The notes: generated by a model not told the origin, from the sequence alone. DNA of 64,000 nt from Anthonomus grandis grandis (GCF_022605725.1 NC_065550.1:25796262-25860261), one strand, 5' to 3'; shown: positions 45,201 to 55,499, numbered from the stretch's first letter. Numbers and translations are program-made.

Positions 45201-45660
45201 AATATCAAAAATCGAACAGCAGATCATTGATATCATTGAAAGCAATCCGAATATTATTAATAAGGAATATATCAAAGCCAAGTTAGCTAAAACTATAAAG
45301 CAAGAGCTGCTAAATGCTATGAGCCCTACTGTTATTACAGAAACTGCAACGAAATCTGAAGAAAAGGTTATTAAAGAAAAATCTGAAGAAGTCCTTGTAG
45401 TTGATACACCAGAGGACGAAACTGATGGTGAAACTGAAGTTGGCAGTGCAGTGGACGTATATGACGAAACTCCTTCCGTTACAGATGAAGTTTTAGTGGA
45501 TGATGCGCAATTGACCGACATACTTAACCAAAAAAGCATTGTTAAAAAGTTTAAGAAGAATACAGAAAATATTGATAAAATAATTAATATTATTGATCAG
45601 ATTGTTGATACTATTGAAATTGTTGATGATGATGACAGTGTGGAGGAGTATATAAGGTAA
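36216..45660 (+). CDS. Alg12: ALG12 dolichol-P-Man alpha-1,6-mannosyltransferase with long charged C-terminal tail, 8 exons
   Basis: ALG12 (GT22, GT-C fold) adds the eighth mannose, in alpha-1,6 linkage, to the lipid-linked Man7GlcNAc2 precursor in the ER lumen. Exons are 36216-36341, 42554-42686, 42743-42916, 42966-43119, 43182-43326, 43400-43626, 43684-43929 and 44124-45660, all phase-consistent (2742 bp, 913 residues). Hallmarks in order are P-F-T-K-V-E-E-S-F-N-L-Q-A-I-H-D (exon 1), F-P-G-V-V-P-R-T-F-L-G-P (exon 2), W-P-E-G-E-V-L-W-Y-N-T and N-K-S-S-N-W-G (exon 5), L-P-H-K-E-L-R-F-I-I-Y (exon 6), N-Y-P-G-G and Q-T-G-I-S-R-F (exon 7). The membrane helices match the family. The family domain ends about residue 480. 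Some 430 residues of Lys/Glu-rich, low-complexity sequence follow with no membrane segment; human ALG12 has 488 residues. The stop lies inside a possible donor (AG|GTAAAT at 45657), so a longer spliced form cannot be excluded. Intron 1 is 6.2 kb and full of LINE debris. Confidence 0.88.
36655..38340 (+). mobile_element. LINE reverse transcriptase region, frame-broken
   Basis: Plus-strand blocks read S-F-W-Y-H-L-N-S-R-K (36690), S-S-G-P-D-G-I-P (36940), V-I-Y-T-D-F-S-K-A-F-D (37310), N-V-C-S-G-V-P interrupted by a stop, then L-L-F-A-D-D-L-K-F-Y (37580), and a thumb with E-Y-G-S-M-I-W-S-P-Y (37970). The end is near 38340. At least four stops or frameshifts are present. It lies in sense orientation in ALG12 intron 1. 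Confidence 0.75.
38597..38672 (+). pseudogene. THAP-type zinc finger start, short fragment
   Basis: An ATG at 38597 opens M-P-T-F-C-A-Y-R-G-C-F-A-K, followed by K-S-L-F-M-F. This is the beginning of a THAP domain (M-P-x-x-C-x-x-x-x-C, then the F-x-F-P position). The following residues do not continue the domain in frame, so only a fragment, or a first exon, is visible. THAP domains occur at the start of P-element and Kolobok transposases, so a transposon remnant in ALG12 intron 1 is the likeliest origin. Confidence 0.4.
38673..39199. other. ALG12 intron 1, no recognised content
   Basis: AT-rich intronic DNA. I see no coding, repeat or hairpin signal that I can support. Confidence 0.35.
39200..39680 (+). 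mobile_element. Unidentified element end with TAAATAAA-type tail
   Basis: A 104-codon frame (39205-39519) has less AT-rich sequence than its surroundings and includes A-S-L-R-F-C-E-I-V-Y-S-V and E-V-V-G-M-V-L-S-S-F. I do not recognise the protein. Some 130 bp after its stop the sequence ends in TTAAATAAATAAATCAATAA (about 39650), the kind of short A-rich repeat tail that closes many LINEs. A LINE 3' end is therefore inferred, at low confidence. Confidence 0.3.
40120..41110 (-). mobile_element. Degraded LINE, minus strand
   Basis: The inverse of 40150-40180 reads I-F-T-D-D-V-K-L-F, a reverse transcriptase catalytic box (usual F-A-D-D). Upstream on the same strand (40719-40426) is a fragment with L-V-D-S-F-V-D-F-F-Y-T-V-Y, which parallels the pre-RT region of the LINE at 36733. 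Connected sequence continues to about 41110. Frames are heavily broken. Confidence 0.5.
41540..42450 (-). mobile_element. Degraded LINE 3' half, minus strand
   Basis: The minus strand reads L-A-D-D-V-K-L-F near 42330-42360 (catalytic box), then I-L-K-Y-G-L-I-V-W-A-P at 42000 (thumb). At 41833-41543 it reads F-H-H-T-D-Y-G-M-N-E-P, the standard C-terminal block of I/Jockey-type LINE proteins. It is frame-shifted and lies antisense at the end of ALG12 intron 1, finishing about 100 bp before exon 2. Confidence 0.6.
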
Positions 45661-45779
45661 ATTTGTTATTTTTGCTTGTTTAATTATACTATATTGTTTT
45701 TACTTAAATTGTGTTTTATTTTGTATGGCCTCTATTAATTATTAAAACCTTTGGGATTGTTGATTTTTGGGAAAAATTT

Positions 45780-47034
45780 GTGTGTCAAAATACACGGAAC
45801 GAGAAAAAATAGAAATTCTGTGCATGGTTGGGTTTGGTGATAGAACACGTACTCAAATTGTTGCTCAATGATTCAATGAAATCCATCCTGATCGTCCAAA
45901 GGTGGTGGGTAGAATAGTGGCTAAATTTTGGAGAATCCGGTCATGTTAGAGATCTGCCGAAATCTCGTCGTCCTGCTGGAGATGAAAATGAATAACTTGA
46001 CGTTTTGCTTTCTTTGGAAGAAAATCCATGCACTCCTCTGTCGCACATTGGGGCAAATTTACACATAGCGAAATCTATAGTTCACCGAATAGTTAAAAAC
46101 CACAAATCAAATATCACCCTTACAAAGTTATTCCTGTGCAAGAGGATGACGATTTCGATAGGCGAAATGAGTTTTGTAAACGCTTACAAAACATGTGCAA
46201 TCTAAATAATAATTTAGTAACAAATTTAATTTTTTCCGATGAAGCCACGTTCTGTTTGAATAGTAGTGTGAACAGACAAAATTGTCGATATTGGGCAACA
46301 GAAAAATTCGCATTGGATGATGGAGGTAAACACCCAGTACCAAAAACTAAATGTGTGGTGTGGAATAATGCGTGGAAGAGTAATAGGCCCTCTTTTCTTT
46401 GAACAGTCTTTAACGGGACAAGTGTATCTCGATTTTCTCCAATTTGAATTAGTTCCAGCATTACTAGTTTTATTTCCAAATCCATTGGACCCAAACTATC
46501 CTGACGAAGAACTAATTTTCTAGGAAGATGGCGCTCCTCCGCACTTTGCTGCCACTGTGTGTACATTTTTGAATGAAACCTTTCCCAATCGGTGGATAGG
46601 AAGGAGAGGACCCATCGAATGGCCTGCTAGGTCGCCTTACCTAACACCAATGGACTTTTTTTTGTGGGGATACCTCAAGTCCAAGGTATTTGTTAATAGG
46701 CCAAATAATCTAGACGACTTGAAAGGGAGAATTCGTAAGGAAGTGCATGCCATAACTCCGGAAATGATTGAAAATGTGCAACGAAACTTTATTCATCGCC
46801 TTGGATATTGTCAAGCCGTGAATGGCAACCATTTTGAATATTTAACTTAATTTTTGTTCTTTTTTTATTTGTTACATGAATCGCCTTTTTTTCGGTAACT
46901 GTTGACTTAGGTATAGGACATGATGCATGAAACATACGTAGAATTCCACGCGAAATTCAAAGATGAAATAAAAAAAAGGTGCTTTCATTTAAAAAAATGA
47001 AATTGATGGACGTAATTTATTTTTGAGCAACCCT
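45780..47034 (+). mobile_element. mariner-type transposon relic just downstream of ALG12
   Basis: The right end is clear: TTTTGAGCAACCCTG at 47020-47034 followed by TA, the inverse of a CAGGGTTGCTC terminus. No matching left terminus is seen near 45700-45790, so the left end is lost or diverged. The element lies about 120 bp beyond the ALG12 stop codon. The encoded transposase is frame-broken. Confidence 0.65.
45789..46850 (+). pseudogene. mariner/IS630-type transposase, degraded
   Basis: It opens with Y-T-E-R-E-K-I-E-I-L-C-M-V-G-F-G, the N-terminal HTH of this family, and is followed by stops. The first catalytic region is F-S-D-E-A-T-F (46235-46260). The second is E-D-G-A-P-P-H-F (about 46522-46548), and W-P-A-R-S-P-Y-L-T-P-M-D-F-F follows at 46620-46660 (signature S-P-D-L-T-P-x-D). 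The C-terminal frame (46557-46850) is intact. It is related to the 61064-61982 relic, where the same blocks recur. Confidence 0.72.
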
Positions 47035-47036
47035 GT

Positions 47037-47830
47037 ATATACAAACTTCACGTACAAAAATGCGCAACTTGAAATACAAATCGACGGGTCCGAGCGTTTT
47101 TTTTTCGAACACACCCCTGAATTTTAAATGAATTTAGAAATAACTCTTGGGATGCACTGTATAATATTCGCTAGTTTTCTCCTGCTTTCGAAAGTTAATA
47201 TTTTAAAATTAATTCCTATATCTTTTGTCTTCTTAGTAACTATTTAAATTTTGCTTGTAGAATAAACTTTTCAAAAATTTTATTTGCACTTTTTCATTTT
47301 TATTTTTATAGGAAGATAGGGTTTAGCATTTATTAAATATCTAAAGATTGGCTGTTAATAAATCTGTCTTTCAGTCCCTGCACTCTCGTTACAATTCAGT
47401 TTATTTTTCTGCATTTATTAGAAGTTAATTAAGTTTACAATAACTTTCAAGGCGTGTCGAATCTCCTTTTATTAGTAAGTTTTGAGTCATAGGTCCAACC
47501 GTACTAAAGACATGCATAAAGAGAAAATTTACAATCATGAAAACATTTCCAACAAGTTCCATTTATGTATACATTAAACTTGCGGTCAATGTAGCACGAG
47601 GAAACCTATTTTTATATAGAACCGCCCACATTAATTTTAGATAGTTTCTTTAGCATTATGGAGTAATATACTGTATCGACGCCTTACTAAAATCAGAATG
47701 ATCTGACTTCTAACTAGATTATTATATAATTATATATTAGCCTTTAAAATAGCTTGACGAAAATAAAAAGTTTACTACACGTTTGTAACTAACTTGTTGT
47801 TTACTAATTATTTAAAAAATAGGCACAACA
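47037..47830. other. Intergenic region, no recognised content
   Basis: AT-rich sequence between the mariner relic and the Helitron. No frame, inverted repeat or motif stands out. Confidence 0.35.
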
Positions 47831-48586
47831 TCTATATATATAAAAGAGTTTGTCCTGACTGACTGACTCATCATCGCAGAGCCCAAACTACAATAGCTAG
47901 AAACGTAAAATTTTGCCAATGGGTTCCTTTTATAAGGTAGGTACCAGATAAGAACGGATTTTTCGAAATTCCACCGATAAGGGGTAAAAAATTGGAAAAT
48001 TGTTACCCGTGACCTCGAGAACTAAGGGGGCGTGGCTTCGGAGTTTGAACGGAGACTGCCCGCACCAACGAGTCGCAGGCATCAACTTAAGAAAAAAAAA
48101 TTAACTGCAACAATGTTTTTTTATAATGTAGGCCCCGGATACGAAAGAAATTTTTGAAATTCCACCGATACTAATACCCCTTATTAGCGATATGATAAGT
48201 ATCGCATAGCGGCATAAAACTGAATAATAAATACGATTGAAAAAGTGCCTCTGTATTGTTTATATTTTGGTAGACATAACAACAAGGCGGGTCCATGCGA
48301 GACTGATACCCGAGAGGTGACTCGACTCAGTCTTACCGCTCGCTCTGCATCTAACGAATCATTTTTAAGATTATTTATGTCTTGGTTTTATAATAATTAT
48401 ATTATATTAATCGCGCCCCCTGACCTCAAGAAAAACGGCGTGGCAATTGTGGGTTGCATGTACTATCAATGAGGCGAGGCTTCGGATTTTATTTTTATGT
48501 ATTGTGGGTTACATTTACTATTATTGGAGACCTTCTTCGACTTTTCTTTTATTTTCACGCGAGCAACGCCGCGGGCATTCAGCTAG
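47831..48586 (+). mobile_element. Non-autonomous Helitron (756 bp)
   Basis: It starts TCTATATATATAAAAGAG after an A (47830) and ends CTAG before a T (48587). That is the Helitron 5'-TC and 3'-CTRR arrangement with insertion between A and T and no target duplication. The 5' part has the TGACTGACTGACTCATCATC segment common in insect Helitrons. The 3' 40 bp are GC-rich, with a short CGCG-containing stem upstream of CTAG. There is no Rep/helicase frame, so it would depend on an autonomous partner. The 75-codon frame inside it (48245-48472) is not convincing as a gene. Confidence 0.75.
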
Positions 48587-50932
48587 TGTGATAATATGAG
48601 AGACTCTCAATATATTTTGTTTCGTCTGCAATTGTAAACAATGTTTATTAAAGTGATTTATAAGGCAACAGATTCAAGGTGTAATCCGTCAACCATGACA
48701 GATACAATTTTAGTCAGAAAAAGTCCAATAAATTAATAATAACTAACATATTCCAAAGACAGAGAAAATCCGGCTGGAAGGACCAAAATGTTGGAATTGC
48801 TTTATTAAATCCGATATTTTCTCTTACTGTTTTTGTGTTATAAATCGGTTATACAAAAATTAATTTCAGACTTACACAGTTTTTTTGCTTCAGGTTTTGT
48901 TCATCCTTTCTAGAATGTACTTCTCGCGACTTCAGGGGTTGTCAAACTAATTTTTCTTTTATTCCAGGCATTCGACGTTATTCTTACATATTTAAGGATT
49001 TGGACCTTATTTTTCATTTTACCTGCATTTGAAGTAATTTTTAATGATTGAATTTAATGAAGAGGAGCTTAGAATAGGAGAGCCGCTTCTGGTAATTATA
49101 ATTATTACGCATAATTCTCCGAATTAAAACAAAAACTTTATGCAGATAACATTTAAAAAAAATTAACACTTATAGTTCCAAATAAATTGCAAACACTGCA
49201 ATACAACTTCTATTATTTTTTTTTCTTGTAGTTGAATTTGTTTTTAAGTAAGTCGAATATGATTCTCTTGGCCCATTCTCTTTTTAAACGTGTTCTTTTT
49301 GCTATTAATATAATTTTATTATTTAGGGTAATGTAGGGTAAATTTTAGAATGTAAATAGGAAATGGATATATTACTTAAAAAAACTAAATGAAACAATCA
49401 GTTTCCAAATAAATGTATATATTACTGCTTAATGAAAACACAGTCACAACATTCCGACCGACCGGTAAAATGGCTTTTAAAGTCAAATTATGGCGGGTCG
49501 AAAAAATTGCTGTACACCAAATAGTAAAATTTTCTAATTTAACATGGATACGGCACACGCTAAATAAAAAATAAAACCAAAGCAACGTAGGAAGGTGCTT
49601 TTTTTCGCACGGTTTTTTTTTATAAGTAACCTCGTACGTATATGTTAATATATAGTATACGTCCGCCACTTTTATTCCACGCAAAATGCATTTCGTCCCT
49701 GCACCTCCGGGTCATATGTCTATATATATTATATAATTTTTTTTTCATATATACAAATTTATTTAAAAACTCCTAAACATTAATTCATTTATTAAATTTA
49801 TGAACCTAAAAATCTCTACAATAATTTTGTCGATACCAAATTTTGATTTACACCAATATAAATATAAAAATACTCTCAAATTTTTACACATATAATTTTT
49901 TCTGCCAATGGCCACGAGGTGCAGGGTTAAAATTAAAAATTTTGAGCTATCTCGATTTTTTTTTCTTACTTTTGTACTAAATATACAATCTTATTCGATT
50001 CTAGTGATGCCTAACCTTAAAATAGTTACTGTTTAAATTTATGGAACCTTGTGGCGTTGAACACCAGTGACTAGGTCCCGACAACAATTTTATTTATAAA
50101 AAAATTTTATCAGCCACAACCTCATTTTTTTTTAATATATTATTTTTTTCACGTTATAGGCTCAACTGTGTAATTTTCTTTGTCCCCAAGCATAACTAAC
50201 TAATACAGTAAGCGATTATATTAAACCATATTTAAATATTTAATAGTAAAATCATCATTTTTGGCAGTTGAAAATAATTAAAATTGATTTTAAAGGTAAA
50301 CGTTGTGACCACCTATGACTGGTTTAATAATTTTGAAAAAGGATTATCAACCATTTATTTTAATTTAAATAATCCCCAGTTGGTTATTTTTAATGATTTA
50401 TATTCAAGTTTGTAAAATCGTTTATTTGTTCAGGGTTTAATATTCAAGAACTACTATTCATATAATTTTTTTTCAAATTATTGTTTATTATTTTCAAATT
50501 TCTTTTGAAGCTTTAGGACCCGCACAGCAAGTTAATTTCCTATAAATTACCTTCTACTTTTTTTGTTTTACTTTTCATATATGCTACTTCCTAATTTGTC
50601 ATCTTAAATGACATATCTTCTCCATTTTAGACCCCTCAAGAGGAAATAAATACATTATGAAACTACGGCAAAAAACCGCTCGGCTTATTTTAATTTTTAA
50701 TATAATTTAGTTTTTACGCTCTTATTTTTTAAGGTTTAAATAATTTTTTAAATGTTTTAATGACAAATAATTATACAGATCTTTTAACATACAGAGTCAA
50801 TGAGAAAAATGCATAAATAATGAACGAGTTAACAATTCTAGGTGGATTTTAATCTTATTATTGTATTATTTTTTTTAAATAAATATGATTAAAGTAAGCT
50901 AAAATTGTAAAAGATTTAAGTACTGCATACTC
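48587..50932. other. Gene-free AT-rich DNA
   Basis: No exon-like frame, transposase motif or clear repeat is visible. A short TA-repeat stretch lies near 49720-49740. The sequence could be intergenic, or the intron or 3' UTR of a gene beyond the window. Confidence 0.35.
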
Positions 50933-51343
50933 AATCCAACAAACCCAAAACATTGAATAATAAATGAAATATTTAAAAAATATATTTATTTTTATATCTC
51001 ATAGACGTTGTATTTTAGAATAATAAATTGTGCGTACAGGTAGGTTATTTTAAATATTTTTTTCCAAAAAACAAAGCTATTTACTCAATATTTTATTCCC
51101 AAAAGAGTGTAAACTTTATGGTTTACTTCAACATATACAGTATGTTGAAGTAAACCATAAAGTTTACACTCTTTTGGGAATAAAATATTGAGTAAATAGC
51201 TTTGTTTTTTGGAAAAAAATATTTAAAATAACCTACCTGTACGCACAATTTATTATTCTAAAATACAACGTCTATGAGATATAAAAATAAATATATTTTT
51301 TAAATATTTCATTTATTATTCAATGTTTTGGGTTTGTTGGATT
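50933..51343. repeat. Perfect 411 bp palindrome (203 bp arms, 5 bp spacer)
   Basis: The arms 50933-51135 and 51141-51343 are exact reverse complements by eye over all 203 positions, with spacer TACAG at 51136-51140. Identity stops abruptly on both sides. The arms hold no frame and no terminal target duplication is evident. It could be a recent inverted duplication, a foldback element or an assembly or read foldback artefact. Confidence 0.9.
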
Positions 51344-51918
51344 TATTAAAATAAAAAATAAAACAGAGATGTTACTTTCTGACGTATTATGGTTTCTATC
51401 TTCTTTAGAGCTAACAAAAAATTATCTTTCCCTTTTTATGGTATAAATAGACATAGCAATAGTAATTTAAAAAAAAAGAGAAGAGGGTATAAAAGTATAG
51501 CAATTAGGAAATAAATAAATTTCCATAACTTTTTCCTTCCTTGATAATAAAAAAAATCACAAAAATTAAAAAAAAATTTTTGGTATATTTTTGTGGAATT
51601 TTTTAACAGTAATTGTTCCACCTACTAAAACAAAAATATTTCCTCCTTCGACTGCTTTAGAGAAAATATACTTAAAAATTTTAGTTTAATTATTAAATTT
51701 CTATACATTCAAGTTGCATATTTGTGATTTTTTTTGTTAAATGTTTATGTCTTTTTAGTACGAGTTTCTGTTAAATATGTGATTTTTTGGCACAATATTT
51801 AAGCACCTTAAAAAAAAAGGAATATTTTTTAATTTCTTTTTCTTTGGAAAATAAGACTTAAAGATTTAATCCTATGATATTAAATAAATTTTTAATAAGA
51901 AGAAAAATTAATAAAAAT
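51344..51918. other. Gene-free AT-rich DNA
   Basis: Nothing beyond base-composition bias and A/T runs is visible between the perfect palindrome and the hammerhead-bearing inverted repeat. Confidence 0.35.
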
Positions 51919-52565
51919 AAAAAGAGAACCCGCAGTGGCGATCTCACAACGTATAATAAATGGCTACCCGTGTTTTGATATAGCTAGAGCTTCATCAGGC
52001 CTAAAATAAAAAATCAGTCTAAACAAAATGAAATTTAAATAAAAAATATTAAGGACCTTTAAAAGCCATCTCACAACGCTCACAGTGTGTAAACAAACAA
52101 ACATTTCTAGATTATAACTATAAAAATAACTAAAAATACAAAAAAGTACAACTTTAACATAGACTTATTGAGATATATGTCATCATAATTATTAAACATA
52201 AGGTAAAGATTAATAATTAGAATAGCATTTAAGTAATTTAGTATTAGTGTCTAGATAGTCCAACAATTTTATACTCATACTTCTGACCTTGTGGTACTGG
52301 GTTCGATTCTCGGTAAGTCTATATTGTTTAGTTCTACTCTCTTATTTAATTTTATAATTATAACCTAGAAATTTTTGTCTATTTACATAGTGTGAACGTT
52401 GTGAAATGGCTTTTAAAGGTTTTGGTGTTTTTTATTTAAATTTATTTTTTTTAGACTAATATTTTTGATTCTAGGCCTGATGATGCTCTAGCTAGAGCGA
52501 AACACCTGTAGTCTTTTGTTATATGGAGTGAAACCATAACTGTGTGTTTTTTTTGTTTGTTGGTC
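51919..52565. repeat. Imperfect inverted repeat, about 175 bp arms, with hammerhead-like cores
   Basis: The inverse of 51919-52094 matches 52381-52565 over most of its length. Examples are AACGYTGTGARATGGCTTTT, then TTTATTTAAATTT, TTTAGACT, and TAGGCCTGATGA followed by GCTCTAGCT. The central 287 bp are unrelated to the arms and include a tRNA B-box-like GGTTCGATTCTCG at 52303-52315. Each arm contains a CTGATGA...(G/A)AAAC segment. The layout fits a foldback element or two inverted retroelement ends such as Penelope-like pseudo-LTRs. Confidence 0.65.
52477..52503 (+). ncRNA. Hammerhead-ribozyme-like core (degenerate)
   Basis: CTGATGA at 52477-52483 is followed by a five-pair stem (GCTCT / AGAGC, loop AGCT) and then GAAAC at 52499-52503, the order of a hammerhead core. 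One extra base separates CTGATGA from stem II, and stems I and III are weak, so activity is doubtful. The mirrored arm copy (inverse of about 51957-51990) has the CTGATGA but a changed GAAA. Confidence 0.35.
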
Positions 52566-52709
52566 TCTTTGCTATGAGATTTCTGTATTTGTAAACAGGA
52601 AAATTCTTCTAAGAACAATTTTTCTTTGACAAAAATCACGTGTTAATTAGCCAAAAGTCCAGTAGCTTCAAAAAGAAAAAGAAAATATTTTTTTCCTTTT
52701 CTTGTAGCC

Positions 52710-52744
52710 CTGAAGAAGGTACTAAAGAAAGAAAGTACCGAAAC
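52710..52744 (+). ncRNA. Second hammerhead-like core, CTGAAGA...GAAAC
   Basis: CTGAAGA (52710-52716) is followed by GGTACT/AGTACC (six pairs, loop AAAGAAAGA), then GAAAC and GTC. Short flanks GCC and GGG could form part of stem I. As in the other copy, one base intervenes before stem II. Such CTGAAGA...GAAACGTC segments are known from the ends of Penelope-like elements, but no Penelope reverse transcriptase is visible nearby. Confidence 0.35.
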
Positions 52745-52799
52745 GTCGGGTTAATTTAAACTTATTGGAATAAATCCTGTCAGAGAAAGCTTGTGATGA

Positions 52800-55499
52800 T
52801 TTTCTTATGATTTTTAAAAATTTTGAAAACTGGTTTCGTATTTTACAAAATTGCATTAAATTAGATTTTTTTTAATATCAAATTTAAAATTTTAAACCTG
52901 TCTACAGCACTATGTATGTATGTTAAAATTAAATACTTCAATAGAATATTTAAATTCATGATTAAAACCCTTAAGAAAGATGCAGTAATATAAAAAATTA
53001 AACTTCCTGCTGTTTAAAAATTACCAAAGTTTCGATCAATTTTAATCTTCTTCATTGATAATTTTTTAGTTCAGGAGTTTGTCATTCAAATTATATTTAT
53101 AAAAAAAAAACATTATTTATTAAAAAAAGTAACCACGAAGTATTTGAATTTTTTTATATAAAAAATGCCTTAGAAATTTTTTGGAATTGAAATCCCCAAC
53201 ACGGTATTTTAAAATTCTTTTTCTTAATCACCCAGTACAATAATGGTCAATCCCAACCTAAAAATTCAACCATAATTTTTTTCCAAAAATCTGTCAAAAA
53301 ACAACTAAGATTTTACAGGTTTAAGGAGTCCTTAGTGAGGACATACTGTATACTTTAAAAAAAAATGCGAAATATAGCCGCTTACTGTTTTAGCTTTACA
53401 ATAATAAAATTTAACTTTATAAAATTTATAGCCAATCTATACCTAAAATATATACATTATAATAGCCTATAAATATGGACACTTAAAACAATTTTAAATA
53501 TAATTTATAATATAATTTTTCGCTCTACAATCTTTTATTGTACTGTTAATTAAAGCCAGATTAAGCGCCCATTTACATAAAATTTTGTTCGCCTGGGGTC
53601 AACAATTTTCAATTTTTTCCTTTTTCTAGTTGAGCCTTAAAAAGTTTTTTTTTTAAACCGAAAAACCATTTATGAATTATCGCCGAAGGGTGGGAAGTTT
53701 AAAATTTTGTAATATCTATGCTGGCCCTCGTTGGCCGCATTCCCGGAAATTTAGAAGCCAAATAATTGACATTTTCAGTGGCTGAGGAACATCGAAACAA
53801 TTTACATTTTTATAAGTCGTTGTCGAGCTTTTATTTTTATCTCTTTTATTTTTTTTTTAAAGAAAGGAAGACGAAGCGCGTCTGTCAACTGGTGACAAAG
53901 ATACGAAACTTAATAATGAAAAGTAAGTTAATGGGGGTATGGGGGTGCGTTCTGTTCTCGTATTGCACGCGATTCGCGAATGGAAACTTGTCATATCGGT
54001 CAAATTTTGAATCACTTATAAGGTACAAGTGTTGCATAATTTACAAAAAGTGTGCGGCTATGTGTATGTACAAGTATGTAGTATTTACAACCATTGCTTG
54101 GCCAACTTTAGGTTAAACAATGGCTTCCGGGGTTGAATAGTTAAGTTTAAATAGAATTCATTGGGTGCTTTTTATTGAGCTTTCAAGGAAAATTTGGAAA
54201 TCTATTGCATCGAACCATATTTAATCTTAACAATTCAATAGTGTCTATTGCAAAAAAGTGGAGTTTCCATAACGCCTAAGATTTGCCCCCGAACGCTCCC
54301 CCTTACCGGTCTGAACACTAACAAATAACAAGGATAACAGCTAACAAAACGTGTGTTTTATAACATGGGTTTTAACTGAAACCATTAATCTGTTATGTTT
54401 ATTATCTACGTCTAATCAAAGTTACTATATACCACAAATAGTATAACCAGGAACCTACTGGTTCCGTGGCCACCTTAGCATAACAATATAATATTTATGA
54501 AATAATCTTATGTTTATGGAAACCGAGTGCCCCTTGGTTATAAACTAGCCTAAAATAATCGAGGGGCGCAGCTCCGGGGTGGGCTTTGGTTGGGCGTCGA
54601 GGCTATTTAGGGCCCTAATTTTTTGTTTTATTTTTTTTTTATTTCGTAAAAACAACTTTGAAGGCACTTTTTGTCGGACGAATTGGCCCAGTGGAGTTTT
54701 GTGTGAGTTTTGTTTTAAATGTAACAAATAGGTGTCAGTCGCGTCCAAACGGGTTATGCACAAAAGATGTTTTTTTTCAAAACTATATATCTATTTTTTT
54801 GAAATTTTACTGAGGGTGAGGCACTAAATGTGAAAAAAATATATTTTTTTAAAAATTGCTTACACGATAAAACATTCGCCAGAAGTTATGGGAAAAAATT
54901 GCTTTAACTTTGAAAATATTTTTTATTTTTACATGCGATATTACTCTCTTAACACATAAAAGTGTTTACTGCCCCTTAATATTGCTTATAAGTTGGCCCG
55001 ATTAAATAAATTTATTAATTAATTGATTTTTTAAGAATGCTCATTAAAGACAACGATATGGAGAAATTATTAAATTTTAATAAAACGAATTAAATTTAAA
55101 AAAATGAAAAAATTATAAAGAGTTGCTTGAAACTGAATTGGAGCTCATTAAAAATATATTTGGAAAAAATTAATTAAAATTATGAAGTTAAAATAGAAAA
55201 GAAAATATAATAAAAAAAAGTTAAACATTTCTCAAGTCTTTTTGTAGAATTTGATTAACAAGATGGGCAAATTAGATAAGTTTATAATTTAAAAATGCTA
55301 AAGAGTTATGTTTAAATAAAACGACAAAGATAATTGAATTAGGGTCATAAAATGCATATACATAAAAATTGGTAAAATAAAGGTATAACCAACTTTATCC
55401 TTATTTCTTAAAATAGATAAATCCAGAATTATTAATTTATTTAAAATTATTTAAAAACGTTAGTCGAATAAAAATTGAATAGAAATAATATATACCCAT
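52800..55499. other. Gene-free AT-rich DNA
   Basis: No exon, transposase or repeat signal that I can support. Less AT-rich islands occur near 53690-53760, 53930-54010 and 54540-54620 without coding features, including a 116-codon frame at 53766-54116 that resembles no family I know. Confidence 0.35.

Noticed and set aside
45102..45539. 145-codon minus-strand frame rich in Ser/Val
   Set aside because: Complement of the Lys/Glu-rich ALG12 tail; low complexity explains the openness.
52220..52325. tRNA gene candidate with GGTTCGATTCTCG
   Set aside because: The B box is good, but I cannot form acceptor and D stems around it; kept only as a tRNA-like segment inside the foldback.
53766..54116. 116-codon plus-strand frame
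   Set aside because: Phe/Tyr/Lys-rich, typical of AT-rich chance frames; no conserved domain and no splice or poly(A) support.
54545..54763. 72-codon minus-strand frame with basic residues
   Set aside because: No similarity recognised, no splice context, short; probably chance in a less AT-rich island.
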